Of a stretch of 64,000 nt of DNA, positions 1 to 7,988 are shown in pieces (within the stretch, counting starts at the first letter, position 1; each line of letters opens with the position of its first letter). This DNA is from Vibrio sp. D404a. Its GTDB lineage: Bacteria > Pseudomonadota > Gammaproteobacteria > Enterobacterales > Vibrionaceae. The DNA is taken from assembly GCF_030248535.1 (NCBI RefSeq), contig NZ_JAHGAJ010000025.1, forward strand, positions 1 to 64,000, written 5' to 3'. Below the pieces are notes generated by a model that did no database searches, was not told the origin of the DNA, and saw only the letters and a list, made by a program, of their open reading frames with translations. Both the position numbers and the translations under genes were made by a program.

Positions 1-87
1 ACCTTTCACGTCTTGCTCTGAGATTTCTACGAATTCGCCGTTTTTGAATGCCGTTGCGTTGAATGGTTTGATTTCTGTGTTGATCAT
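1..87 (-). CDS. ahpC: Alkyl hydroperoxide reductase subunit C (peroxiredoxin), 5' fragment
   Basis: Only the first 29 codons are inside the window; the gene runs off the left edge. The N-terminus (MINTEIKPFNATAFKNGEF) matches the start of bacterial AhpC, a typical 2-Cys peroxiredoxin of about 187 residues that reduces H2O2 and organic hydroperoxides using AhpF or an equivalent reductase. Neither catalytic cysteine is visible in this fragment. AGAG lies 8-11 bases upstream of the ATG at 87. An OxyR-like operator lies about 95 bp upstream (181-206). Identification rests on the N-terminal signature and the operator. Confidence 0.88.
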   Translation of the reverse strand, partial: MINTEIKPFNATAFKNGEFVEISEQDVKG

Positions 88-180
88 GATTTTACTCTCT
101 TTAATTTGTTGTTTTGACGCTGCCTTGCGTCGATGGAGATATATTGCCTCGATAGGCTCAGAGGGTAAATTCGGACGTTT

Positions 181-206
181 CTATTGTTCTAATAGGAGAT
201 AGCTAT
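181..206 (-). promoter_or_regulatory. OxyR-like operator upstream of ahpC
   Basis: Three successive OxyR quarter-sites with the correct 7-base gaps are visible: CTAT (181-184), ATAG (192-195) and CTAT (203-206). The OxyR consensus is ATAG-N7-CTAT-N7-ATAG-N7-CTAT. The fourth quarter, at 170-173, is degenerate. The position about 95-120 bp before ahpC fits peroxide induction by OxyR. OxyR control is inferred from the motif and the gene. Confidence 0.7.
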
Positions 207-300
207 CAAGCATGAAAGGCAAAAGCTATTGAAAGGTAAATCTAGTGATAGGTAAGTTCAATCAGCGCTGTGAAGGTTGATTTGAGATGATGGAAACAGA

Positions 301-331
301 AAGCCTCGACTCAAAGAGTGAGTCGAGGCTT
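301..331 (-). terminator. Hairpin terminator after the photostress operon
   Basis: A perfect 12-bp stem (301-312 with 320-331) and a 7-base loop follow the DUF3833 stop codon on the minus strand. The U-tract is weak (TCTGTTTCC), but the position at the end of a twelve-gene operon fits a terminator. Confidence 0.7.
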
Positions 332-354
332 GTGTAATCTGTTGCTATGGACGG

Positions 355-876
355 CTAGCGTTTTTCGATAAACAGTACGACTTCGCCAACCTTGAAACCG
401 AACTTGGACATTTCGGTTTTGTTGAACAGACGTTTGTCGTCCATTAAAAACATCCAGTCATCTAGCGTCACTTCATACATTGAACCGTCGACTTCGATTT
501 CTAGCGTGTATTTCCAGTAAAGGGCAGAGCCTTGAGTTTCACCATACGCTTCGCCTATTACGTCACCCGCTGTGCCTGTGTAGGTGTTGTCGCCAGTTTT
601 AACCAGTTTCCAGATCCGAGTGGACCGTTCACCATCAGCGAAGCGAAACCACTCTTTGATTTCACCCTGGTCGCCTTGCCACTCTGCTACCAAATCCGCT
701 TCAAAACGTCGCAGTAGATTACCAGAGCGATCGAGCACCATGCCATAAGCGATGAGGTCGCCGTCAAAGAACTGTTCGAGCTTGAGTTCAGGTGTGGTGC
801 CCGTATGTTCGGATAAGTTGGCAGAGCCACACCCTATTAGAAGAGAGCAAAGTAAAAGAAGCCATCCTGTTTTCAT
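355..876 (-). CDS. DUF3833 family lipoprotein
   Basis: A 173-residue protein with a lipoprotein signal peptide: a hydrophobic stretch, then LIGCG, with the lipidated Cys at residue 16. The rest resembles the DUF3833 family, which has no known reaction. It is the last gene of the minus-strand operon that carries the ECF sigma factor, photolyase and CFA synthase, 15 bp after the chalcone-isomerase-like gene. The same families cluster with CFA synthase in other marine proteobacteria, which suggests a role in lipid or envelope modification under oxidative stress; that role is inferred from context. A strong hairpin follows it. Confidence 0.8.
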   Translation of the reverse strand: MKTGWLLLLCSLLIGCGSANLSEHTGTTPELKLEQFFDGDLIAYGMVLDRSGNLLRRFEADLVAEWQGDQGEIKEWFRFADGERSTRIWKLVKTGDNTYTGTAGDVIGEAYGETQGSALYWKYTLEIEVDGSMYEVTLDDWMFLMDDKRLFNKTEMSKFGFKVGEVVLFIEKR

Positions 877-891
877 TCATTGTGTCCTGTT

Positions 892-1452
892 TTATTTATT
901 GAGACCTAACAACTGCTGGCGGAGTTTCGGTTCCGACGTGTTTTCTGACAGCCAGATAGAGAGAAAGGCTTGTCCAAATTGGGTATCGGTAATGGTGCCG
1001 ATTGGTTGTTCGTCGAAATAGAATTGGCTCTGCTGGTTTTCTGAAACGCGAATGGTCAGAGTGCTGCCCTGTTTTACGTTCGGCCACATTTCGTAGAGTG
1101 GAGCGATCCAGCTCTTGATTTTGCTGTCTGAGTAGCCGAGTTTTTCCCACTGATCTTGCGTTGCATCGACTAGATCTTTGCTATCAATGTCGCGGTAGTA
1201 TTCGATTTTCAGTGCTTGCTCAGAGCGAGTGGGTGTGGTGTACAGCTCGGCGTTGTACAGTGTCCAAAAGAGATAAGTCATCTCTCCCTCGCCCTGCTTA
1301 TTCAAATCACCGACGGGAGAGGCGTTAGCGGCGTTGTGGAAGATAAGTGCACTGCACGCAAACAGGGTTGCAAGCGCTGACAGTAAGTAACGCTTCCATT
1401 GCGAATAAGGGTGGCGCTGAGCTTTAGCACGACCCTGTGATGAATAAGCCAT
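892..1452 (-). CDS. Chalcone isomerase-like (Chalcone_3) exported protein
   Basis: A 186-residue protein with a basic N-terminus and a hydrophobic segment around residues 22-43 ending at a plausible NASPV cleavage site, so probably exported or membrane-anchored. The mature part resembles the bacterial chalcone-isomerase-like family (Chalcone_3), which does not make flavonoids and is linked to fatty-acid binding. It starts 3 bp after the DUF2878 gene and precedes the DUF3833 lipoprotein, so the three are almost certainly co-transcribed. The biochemical function is unknown. A lipid-binding role next to CFA synthase is an inference. Confidence 0.75.
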   Translation of the reverse strand: MAYSSQGRAKAQRHPYSQWKRYLLSALATLFACSALIFHNAANASPVGDLNKQGEGEMTYLFWTLYNAELYTTPTRSEQALKIEYYRDIDSKDLVDATQDQWEKLGYSDSKIKSWIAPLYEMWPNVKQGSTLTIRVSENQQSQFYFDEQPIGTITDTQFGQAFLSIWLSENTSEPKLRQQLLGLNK

Positions 1453-1455
1453 AAG

Positions 1456-1980
1456 TCACCTCGTTGTCTCCGCCATATTAGGCTTGTTTAGATACGAGTA
1501 GCCGACCACTAACAAGGGAATCACTAATCCCCAACTGACCGCAAGCGTGGATAACACCCACACATCTGGCCATGTGGACTGAAGCGCACCTGCCTTGATG
1601 CCGCCCCAGTAGCTACTAGTACCTCCTACGAAACCGAGGAGAATGAGGATCACGTTCGGACATTTCATTAGCCAATTGAGGCTATGGTTAAAACTGATTA
1701 AGAACATCACCCACAAGCAGGCGAGCCACACCGGGAACCAAGTTTGGTTAGCGATACTTGGGTGTGCTGAAAAGGCGCCAAGGCCAATCATTAAGCTATC
1801 GAGAAGCAGACCTATTGGCAGCAAGAGTAAGACTCTGAAGTCGTCACGACGAGTGGGTGAAAGAAGAAAATGCAGCGCCACCAATAGTGGCGCTATAAAG
1901 ACGGCTTGCTCGGTAAAGAAAGCACTGCTTACCCAAGTGGCTTGAAACAGAACAAGGTTAATAATCCAGAACCGTTTCAT
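1456..1980 (-). CDS. DUF2878 family inner-membrane protein
   Basis: A 174-residue, very hydrophobic protein with about five or six predicted membrane segments, of the DUF2878 family. I chose the ATG at 1980 (MKRFWIIN) because GGAG sits 7 bases upstream; a longer frame from 2016 would lie deeper inside the CFA synthase gene. With this start it overlaps the end of the CFA synthase gene by 23 bp, which points to translational coupling. Function unknown; it belongs to the CFA/photolyase cluster. Confidence 0.78.
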   Translation of the reverse strand: MKRFWIINLVLFQATWVSSAFFTEQAVFIAPLLVALHFLLSPTRRDDFRVLLLLPIGLLLDSLMIGLGAFSAHPSIANQTWFPVWLACLWVMFLISFNHSLNWLMKCPNVILILLGFVGGTSSYWGGIKAGALQSTWPDVWVLSTLAVSWGLVIPLLVVGYSYLNKPNMAETTR

Positions 1981-3238
1981 CTTTTGCTCCATAGTAGCGA
2001 GGCTTACGCGCCACAATGTGATGAGTGCTGATCACGCGTTCAAGGAAGGCGCCCTCGCAGTAGCAGAAATAGAAGGTCCACAGTCGCTTGAACTCTTCTG
2101 AATACCCTAGGCTTTGTAGTTCATCCCAGCTCCGCTCAAACGCGACATTCCAATCGTTTAGCGTGCGCGCGTAGTGCAAGCCGATGTCGTCAATTTCTTG
2201 GACGACAAGATCAGTGCTCTGTGCAAGGTGACCTGTCATGACAGCAACAGAGGGTAGGCAGCCGCCTGGGAAGATATATTTCTGAATGAAATCGACCCCT
2301 TTACGGTATTTCTCATAACGCCCATCTGCGATGGTGATCGCTTGTATCAACATCTTGCCTGTTGGCTTGAGCAGCTGAGAGCAGGTAGTAAAGAAGGTTT
2401 GTAGAAATTCATGACCAACCGCTTCAATCATCTCAATAGAGACTAGCTTGTCGTATTGGCCTGATAGGTTGCGATAGTCCTCTTTAAGCAGAGTGATCTT
2501 GTCGCTTAGTCCGAGTGCTTCAATGCGCTGCTTGGCAAGTTCGTGCTGAGCATCAGAGATAGTCGTGGTTGTAACATGGCAGCCGTAGTTTTGCGCCATG
2601 AATATCGCAAGTCCACCCCACCCAGTGCCTATCTCAACCACACTGTCTTGTTCTGTTAACTCTAAGCGTTCACAAATGGTACGCATCTTATTTTGCTGAG
2701 CGTCTGCGAGCTGGGTAGCTTGTTCACTGTAGATAGCTGAAGAGTATTGCATTGATGGGTCTAAGAAGCGCTCGTAAAGCTCATTGCCAATATCGTAGTG
2801 AGCCAGAATGTTACGTTTCGAGCCTTGCTCTGTATTGGCGTTCTGCTTTCTCAAAAACAGATTTTTAATCTTGGACAGCCACTGTGTCTTGTCATCTAGC
2901 TCGTCGAGTTGCTGCTGGTTGCGAGCCATGATTTGAATGACACGAGTTAAATGTGGACTTGTCCACTTGCCGTCAATGTACGCCTCTGAAGCGCCAATAC
3001 TGCCGTTAAGGACAACGTCTTTAAAGAAACTAGAATCGTGAATGACAATCTCGGCGTGAAGGTTGGCTTCTCGGTCACCAAATATTGAATGCTCATCCCC
3101 TTCGATGACTTCGAGCTGGGCTCCCTGTAAGCGTTCCAGAATAGTGAAAACAAGGCTTCGATACTTACAGTTTTTGTTCAGCACTGCGGTTTGAGGCTGC
3201 TGCTTGATGTTGTGATTTTGTTTGGCAAGCTGTTCCAT
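1958..3238 (-). CDS. cfa: Cyclopropane-fatty-acyl-phospholipid synthase family methyltransferase
   Basis: A 426-residue protein of the Mycolic_acid_synth/CFA family, which uses S-adenosylmethionine to methylenate cis double bonds of phospholipid acyl chains. The SAM-binding motif VVEIGTGWGG lies at about residues 197-206, preceded by the NILAHYDIGN motif typical of CFA synthases and followed by EMIEAVGHE. Length is slightly above E. coli Cfa (382). In Rhodobacter sphaeroides, cfaA belongs to the RpoE-ChrR singlet-oxygen regulon. The present gene lies in an operon with an ECF sigma/ChrR pair and photolyase, so the same role is likely here. It could also be a furan-fatty-acid-type methyltransferase. 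Confidence 0.88.
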   Translation of the reverse strand: MEQLAKQNHNIKQQPQTAVLNKNCKYRSLVFTILERLQGAQLEVIEGDEHSIFGDREANLHAEIVIHDSSFFKDVVLNGSIGASEAYIDGKWTSPHLTRVIQIMARNQQQLDELDDKTQWLSKIKNLFLRKQNANTEQGSKRNILAHYDIGNELYERFLDPSMQYSSAIYSEQATQLADAQQNKMRTICERLELTEQDSVVEIGTGWGGLAIFMAQNYGCHVTTTTISDAQHELAKQRIEALGLSDKITLLKEDYRNLSGQYDKLVSIEMIEAVGHEFLQTFFTTCSQLLKPTGKMLIQAITIADGRYEKYRKGVDFIQKYIFPGGCLPSVAVMTGHLAQSTDLVVQEIDDIGLHYARTLNDWNVAFERSWDELQSLGYSEEFKRLWTFYFCYCEGAFLERVISTHHIVARKPRYYGAKDETVLDY

Positions 3239-3269
3239 GTAGACCTCGCTGAGAAAATTCTCGTCTTAG

Positions 3270-4163
3270 TTAATTCTTGTATTGTGGTGGCTTGGAAACT
3301 GAATCTGGGTGCGAGATAAAGGGCACCTTTTTGATGAACAGTTTTAAAGCCTGGTAATAAATGCCTAGCACAACCTTAGTGGTCATGGCCGGAGTTCGAA
3401 TCAGTGTTTGTCGTATATCACTGGCAGTCATCGGTTGTTTTTCGAGTGCCAATGTGGCGTCAAACACCTTCTTGTCTCCGGGATATTGCTCGTCCCTATG
3501 ATTTTCAATATGGACTAAAGTGCGGCGTGATGGAGGCTTGATCTTCCAATGGTAAGTCATGTCTAAATCCATAAATGGTGACACGTGGAAGTCTTTCTTC
3601 GCCTTCAACTCTTGCTGCATGTCTATCAAATAATAGTGTCGTTCACGCCAAGGGGTGTTGCTTACCTCAGCCAGCATGTAACGGCACTCCAAATTTTCGT
3701 CAAAGCAAAAGAAGCAGTTGATTGGGCTAAAATAAATCCCGAAACAACGGCACTGTGCGAGCATGGTGACACGGTTGGATTCGCTCCATTGACCGCCCAG
3801 TGATTTCACTTTGAGAGCTATACGCTGCTTTAGAGTTTTTGGTTCAATGCTGTTTTGCGTTTTATAGCTATTTGACGTTTTATCATTGATTTGCGATTCA
3901 TGATTGCCTAAAGACTCATCTCCGTTGAATGTCTTCTCCGGAACATAATCTGTCTCAACAAAGCGAATGGGGTTGAACCAACGGGTACCGAAGACCAAGC
4001 TACGCGCTGTTGTCTGCTCGATCTCATCCAAATCAAGTCCCATCATATACAGCTGATAGCTAAACTCGTGGGTAATGGCACCGAAACGGCGGTGCCTTAC
4101 GTTGCCCCAGTAGATGCCACTGCGTTCGGTGTTTTCATCAAAGTGGCGAGTTACCGTGCTCAT
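3270..4163 (-). CDS. DUF1365 domain-containing protein
   Basis: A 297-residue protein of the DUF1365 family (motifs SGIYWGNVRHRR near the N-terminus and YYLIDMQQELKAKKDFHVSPFM near the middle). DUF1365 genes are almost always adjacent to an FAD amine-oxidase-like gene and CFA synthase, as here. Its start overlaps the stop of the FAD gene by 4 bp (ATGA), a translational-coupling arrangement. The region at about residues 90-115 is rich in Asn, Ser and Lys and probably a loop. Catalytic role unknown; a step in modified fatty-acid synthesis is an inference from synteny. Confidence 0.82.
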   Translation of the reverse strand: MSTVTRHFDENTERSGIYWGNVRHRRFGAITHEFSYQLYMMGLDLDEIEQTTARSLVFGTRWFNPIRFVETDYVPEKTFNGDESLGNHESQINDKTSNSYKTQNSIEPKTLKQRIALKVKSLGGQWSESNRVTMLAQCRCFGIYFSPINCFFCFDENLECRYMLAEVSNTPWRERHYYLIDMQQELKAKKDFHVSPFMDLDMTYHWKIKPPSRRTLVHIENHRDEQYPGDKKVFDATLALEKQPMTASDIRQTLIRTPAMTTKVVLGIYYQALKLFIKKVPFISHPDSVSKPPQYKN

Positions 4164-5413
4164 AGTTCTAGTCCAAAGCGTTTGGTCACGTCGAGTGCAC
4201 TACGCACACCATCTTCATGGAAGCCGTTGTACCAGTACGCACCCGCAAAATGAGTGCGATTGTGCCCACACATGGTTTCACGTTGCTGCTGCGCTTGAAC
4301 GGTATTGGAGTTAAGCACTGGGTGATGGTAGACAAATTGACGAATGATCTTATCTGGGTTAATGGCATCGCTCTGGTTGAGGGTTACACAGAAGGTGGAA
4401 TCGTCTTCAATCCCTTGCAAAATGTTCATGTTGTAGGTGACACAGGCTGGTCGCTTGCTGTTGCCATCTAACATGTAGTTCCAACTCGCCCACGCTAGCT
4501 TGCGATCAGGTAGTAACTTTGTATCGGTGTGAAGCACCACTTCATTGCGGCTGTATGGAATTTCACCCAATACCGCTTTCTCTTGTTCAGTCGCGTCACC
4601 GAGTAGCGCCAGAGCTTGGTCAGAGTGACAAGCGAAGATCACTTCATCAAAAATTTGTATTTCACCAGATTCAAATTCGATAGCGACTTCACTTTCATAG
4701 CGGGTCACCTGTTTGATGTGGCTGTTGAGCTGAACGGGTTTAGATAGGCGAGATAGAATAACATCGACGTAGGAGCGTGAACCTTTTGGAATCACATACC
4801 ACTGCGGCCTATTGGTGATATCGAGTAACCCATGGTTAAAGAAGAATTGGATAAAGAACTTAAGTTCGAACTGTTCCATCTCTTCTAGGCTGGTGGACCA
4901 AATAGCCGCACCCATAGGAAGTATGTAGTGTTGGCTGAAAAAGTCTGAAAAGCGGTAGTGATTCAGGAAATCGCCCAAGGTTTCATCTTCGGTAAACTGA
5001 TGGTTTTGAAAGCGTTCCTTGCACAGTTTGTTGAATTTGATGATCTCAAGAATCAGGGTCCAAAACTGCGGCTTTAAGATATTGCTGCGCTGAGCGAACA
5101 ATGAATTGATGCTGTGACCGTTGTACTCAAACTGAGTGTCAGTGTTGTGAACACTGAAGCTCATTTCTGTTTCTTGACGATCGACGCCAAGCTGTTCGAG
5201 TAGCTTGTTGAAGTTAGGGTAGGTGCGATCATTGAAAACAATGAAGCCGGTATCGATAGAAAATGCCTTGCCTTGGTGTTCAATATCGACTGTGGCGGTG
5301 TGCCCACCGACATAATCATTTTTCTCGAAAACCGTGATGTCGTGGTGTTTATCTAATACGTGTGCGCAAGTGAGTCCGGAGATACCGGAGCCAATAATGG
5401 CAATCTTTTTCAT
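4160..5413 (-). CDS. NAD(P)/FAD-dependent amine oxidase-like protein
   Basis: A 417-residue flavoprotein. Residues 5-33 form a dinucleotide-binding Rossmann motif (IIGSGISGL) followed by the GG doublet in VGGHTATVD. A second FAD-contacting region is near the C-terminus (FAGAYWYNGFHEDGVRSAL). It belongs to the amine oxidase/phytoene-desaturase-like group that accompanies DUF1365 and CFA synthase. Substrate unknown; an acyl-chain oxidation or desaturation step is plausible. It lies 2 bp downstream of the SDR gene and overlaps DUF1365 by 4 bp. Confidence 0.85.
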   Translation of the reverse strand: MKKIAIIGSGISGLTCAHVLDKHHDITVFEKNDYVGGHTATVDIEHQGKAFSIDTGFIVFNDRTYPNFNKLLEQLGVDRQETEMSFSVHNTDTQFEYNGHSINSLFAQRSNILKPQFWTLILEIIKFNKLCKERFQNHQFTEDETLGDFLNHYRFSDFFSQHYILPMGAAIWSTSLEEMEQFELKFFIQFFFNHGLLDITNRPQWYVIPKGSRSYVDVILSRLSKPVQLNSHIKQVTRYESEVAIEFESGEIQIFDEVIFACHSDQALALLGDATEQEKAVLGEIPYSRNEVVLHTDTKLLPDRKLAWASWNYMLDGNSKRPACVTYNMNILQGIEDDSTFCVTLNQSDAINPDKIIRQFVYHHPVLNSNTVQAQQQRETMCGHNRTHFAGAYWYNGFHEDGVRSALDVTKRFGLEL

Positions 5414-5415
5414 TG

Positions 5416-6129
5416 TTATACCATCCTTGAGGCAAGCTTATGCCAAACCGACTTGGGTAAAAATCGCAAGCATTTCATGATGAAGATAAACCTGCGAGGA
5501 AAATCTACTTCGCTCTTTCCTTGTTCGAGTCCACTGATGATTCTTTGAACGGCTTGTTCGCTACTTATAATCATAGGCATAGCGAACGTATTTCGCTCTG
5601 TTAATGGTGTATCTACGAAACCAGGATGAACGATAGAAACGTGAATATTGTGTGCTGCGAGGTCGACAGCAAGCGTTCGACCTAAATAGGTCAATGCAGC
5701 CTTTGAAGCTCCATAGGCTTCAGCTCTTGGTAATGGCAAAAACCCTGCACTGGAGCTGACTAGAACGACTCTGCCTGCTGGCTTTATACATTTCAGCCAA
5801 GCCTCTAGGGCGTAGCCAATTGAGATCAGGTTAATGTTGATTACGCGTTCAAATAGCTTGGCGTCAAAGTTGACTGGGTCATCAATATACTCGCAATCCC
5901 CAGCGTTCAAGATGACCATATCTAATGGTTCATCTGAAGTAAGGTCTGGGTAATTTTCGTAGTCCAAAAGATCAAAGCAGAGCGGCTCAACATTATCTTG
6001 CTCATTGGTTAGTGAATCGAGCTTGTCTTGGCTACGACCACAAGCGATGACGACATGTCCAAGTTGAGCGTATTTGATTGCTAGATCTCGACCGATACCT
6101 GAGGTTGCGCCTGTGATAAGAATTCTCAT
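5416..6129 (-). CDS. Short-chain dehydrogenase/reductase (SDR)
   Basis: A 237-residue classical SDR starting at the ATG at 6129 (MRILITGATSGIG), one base after the stop of the NTF2-like gene. The cofactor motif TGATSGIG is at residues 6-13, NAG is near residue 82, and the catalytic YxxxK is in EAYGASKAAL. The C-terminus (RFIFIMKCLRFLPKSVWHKLASRMV) is hydrophobic/basic and may be membrane-associated. A longer frame from 6174 is possible but would overlap the upstream gene and break the N-terminal SDR pattern. Substrate unknown. Confidence 0.87.
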   Translation of the reverse strand: MRILITGATSGIGRDLAIKYAQLGHVVIACGRSQDKLDSLTNEQDNVEPLCFDLLDYENYPDLTSDEPLDMVILNAGDCEYIDDPVNFDAKLFERVININLISIGYALEAWLKCIKPAGRVVLVSSSAGFLPLPRAEAYGASKAALTYLGRTLAVDLAAHNIHVSIVHPGFVDTPLTERNTFAMPMIISSEQAVQRIISGLEQGKSEVDFPRRFIFIMKCLRFLPKSVWHKLASRMV

Positions 6130-6130
6130 G

Positions 6131-6562
6131 TTATTGGCTCGCTCTACGCTTGATGGACTTGATCGCACAGCCAAGAACTGGAATGTGCTCGTAAAGCATG
6201 GATCCCACGTCGAGATAGTCTCTGTGATAAATCACAAGGTCGTCTTTCATTTGAAGGTGAGAGTGTCCCTCAACGGTAATCGGCTTGCGTCCATTAAGCT
6301 GTTTGTGGGTAAATTCCATAGACCAGTAAACGGCGGCTTCTTCGCCAGACTCGAACGCACTGATGATCGTAAATTTACAGCTGGCAACATTGGTGTAGAT
6401 GTTCTCGAAGTAACGGGTTAGTGCGTCCAACCCGTTTACTTGATGAAGTGGATCTTTGAATTCAACCTGCTGGTGGTATACATCCTGTAATGCACCAAAG
6501 TCGTCAGTACCCAGCTGCCTATACATATCAAGAAAATTATCTAGCCATCGTGAATTTTCCAT
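6131..6562 (-). CDS. Nuclear transport factor 2-like (SnoaL-fold) protein
   Basis: A 143-residue protein with the NTF2/SnoaL-like cone fold pattern: an N-terminal helix (FLDMYRQLGTDDFGALQDVY) followed by beta strands, as in small isomerases and ligand-binding proteins. No catalytic dyad can be assigned with certainty. It is the first gene after photolyase in the operon. A candidate ECF-type promoter inside the 3' end of the photolyase gene (6738-6768) would drive this gene and everything downstream of it. Confidence 0.8.
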   Translation of the reverse strand: MENSRWLDNFLDMYRQLGTDDFGALQDVYHQQVEFKDPLHQVNGLDALTRYFENIYTNVASCKFTIISAFESGEEAAVYWSMEFTHKQLNGRKPITVEGHSHLQMKDDLVIYHRDYLDVGSMLYEHIPVLGCAIKSIKRRASQ

Positions 6563-6590
6563 GGGTTCACTCTCACTTCCGTCTATCGTG

Positions 6591-7988
6591 CTATTTGTAA
6601 AAATCTAGGGCCCTTAACCGCGCTTCTTTATGTTCAACGATAGGTCCCCAATAACGACTGTCATGTCCACTCTTGGTGATAAATGTGTGCGGAAAATGCA
6701 CGTCTCTATCGGGAATGTTTTGCAGCTCTGGGAGATATTTACGGATGAAAACTCCTTTAGGATCAAACTTTTCACTCTGAGTTATCGGGTTGAAAATCCT
6801 AAAGTAAGGCTGCGCATCACAGCCGGTGCTTGCAGCCCACTGCCATCCGCCATTGTTGGCACTGTAATCACCATCAATCAGGTGCTCCATAAAGAAGCGC
6901 TCGCCCCATCGCCAATCAACCAACAAGTGCTTAGTCAAGAAGCTGGCGACGACCATTCGTAGACGGTTGTGCATCCACCCTGTTTCGAGTAGTTGGCGCA
7001 TTGCTGCATCAACCAGTGGGTAACCGGTTTTCCCTTCACACCAGCGTTGGAAATCTTCTTGATCGTTGTGCCAGGTGAGTCCGTTGTATTTTTCTTGGAA
7101 GTTCTCGCCTTTCACTAATCTCGGATGGTGGAAGATCAGGTGTTTATAGAAGTCACGCCAGATCAACTCGTTGAGCCAAGAGAACTCAGCGCACTGGGTA
7201 TCGACCAGAAGTTCTGGGTGTTCTTGAATCAATTGAATCGCCAACCAACGAGGGCTAATTGCGCCAATGGCAAGATAAGGAGATAAGCCAGAGGTTCCCT
7301 TTATGGATGGGATGTCTCTATTGTCCGCGTATTGGTAGAGCTTTTCTGCAAGAAACTGAGGTACCACTTGCCCTAACACATCGTCGGCTAATGGCCAGCG
7401 AGAAGAGTCCTGCTTTGGGAAATCAAAATCATACTCTCTTGAGAAGGTTTGAAGTTCTGGTTGCGCTCTTTTTGAATCGACTTTCGGATAGGGTGCGCAA
7501 TCAATGCCAGAAGCTTGAACATACTTTAGCCAAGCCTTTTTGAACGGGGTAAATACCTTAAACATCTCCCCCTGCTGATTGAGAACTCTTCCTACAGGAA
7601 CAATGACGTCGCAATCAAAGGTGGTCAATGTGATGTTGAGGGCACGTACTGCTTCATCTCTCTGTTGTTCGTCCACTTCCGGCTCAGAGTTGGCCATGAC
7701 TTGGGTGATGCTGTGCTCGCGGCAGTAGTTGGCTAGGGTGCTCGCTTGATCGTCAAAGTCGGAGGCTTTCAGGTGAACGAGCTCAATGCCAAATGAGGCG
7801 AGTTGTTCTGATAGCAAGGTTAGGTGGCGGTATATGAAGTCAGCTTTGATCGGCGCTAAATGGTGTTGTTGCCACTGTTTAGGTGTAGAAATAAAAACGG
7901 CGTGTGTAGCGCCGTTTTCAATTGCAGAGACCAAAGCTGGATTGTCATGAACGCGCAGGTCGCGTCGTATCCAGAGTAGAGTGCTCAA
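6591..7988 (-). CDS. phrB: Deoxyribodipyrimidine photolyase
   Basis: A 465-residue class I CPD photolyase that uses FAD and blue light to split cyclobutane pyrimidine dimers. The N-terminal antenna domain starts MSTLLWIRRDLRVHDNPAL. The C-terminal FAD domain shows the family signatures WRDFYKHL, TGYPLVDAAMRQL, TGWMHNR and WQWAASTGCDAQPYFRIFNP. Length matches E. coli PhrB (472). It overlaps the upstream YbgA-like gene by 4 bp. Placement in a sigma/ChrR-controlled operon matches the RpoE control of phrA in R. sphaeroides. Confidence 0.95.
   Translation of the reverse strand: MSTLLWIRRDLRVHDNPALVSAIENGATHAVFISTPKQWQQHHLAPIKADFIYRHLTLLSEQLASFGIELVHLKASDFDDQASTLANYCREHSITQVMANSEPEVDEQQRDEAVRALNITLTTFDCDVIVPVGRVLNQQGEMFKVFTPFKKAWLKYVQASGIDCAPYPKVDSKRAQPELQTFSREYDFDFPKQDSSRWPLADDVLGQVVPQFLAEKLYQYADNRDIPSIKGTSGLSPYLAIGAISPRWLAIQLIQEHPELLVDTQCAEFSWLNELIWRDFYKHLIFHHPRLVKGENFQEKYNGLTWHNDQEDFQRWCEGKTGYPLVDAAMRQLLETGWMHNRLRMVVASFLTKHLLVDWRWGERFFMEHLIDGDYSANNGGWQWAASTGCDAQPYFRIFNPITQSEKFDPKGVFIRKYLPELQNIPDRDVHFPHTFITKSGHDSRYWGPIVEHKEARLRALDFYK
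6738..6768 (-). promoter_or_regulatory. Candidate ECF promoter inside the photolyase gene
   Basis: On the minus strand GTTTGATC (6768-6761) is followed by exactly 18 bases and then GTAAA (42-38), matching the layout in front of the sigma gene. It lies within photolyase codons, so part of the match may come from the conserved FDPKG protein motif. It would transcribe toward the NTF2-like gene, about 175 bp downstream. Confidence 0.45.
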
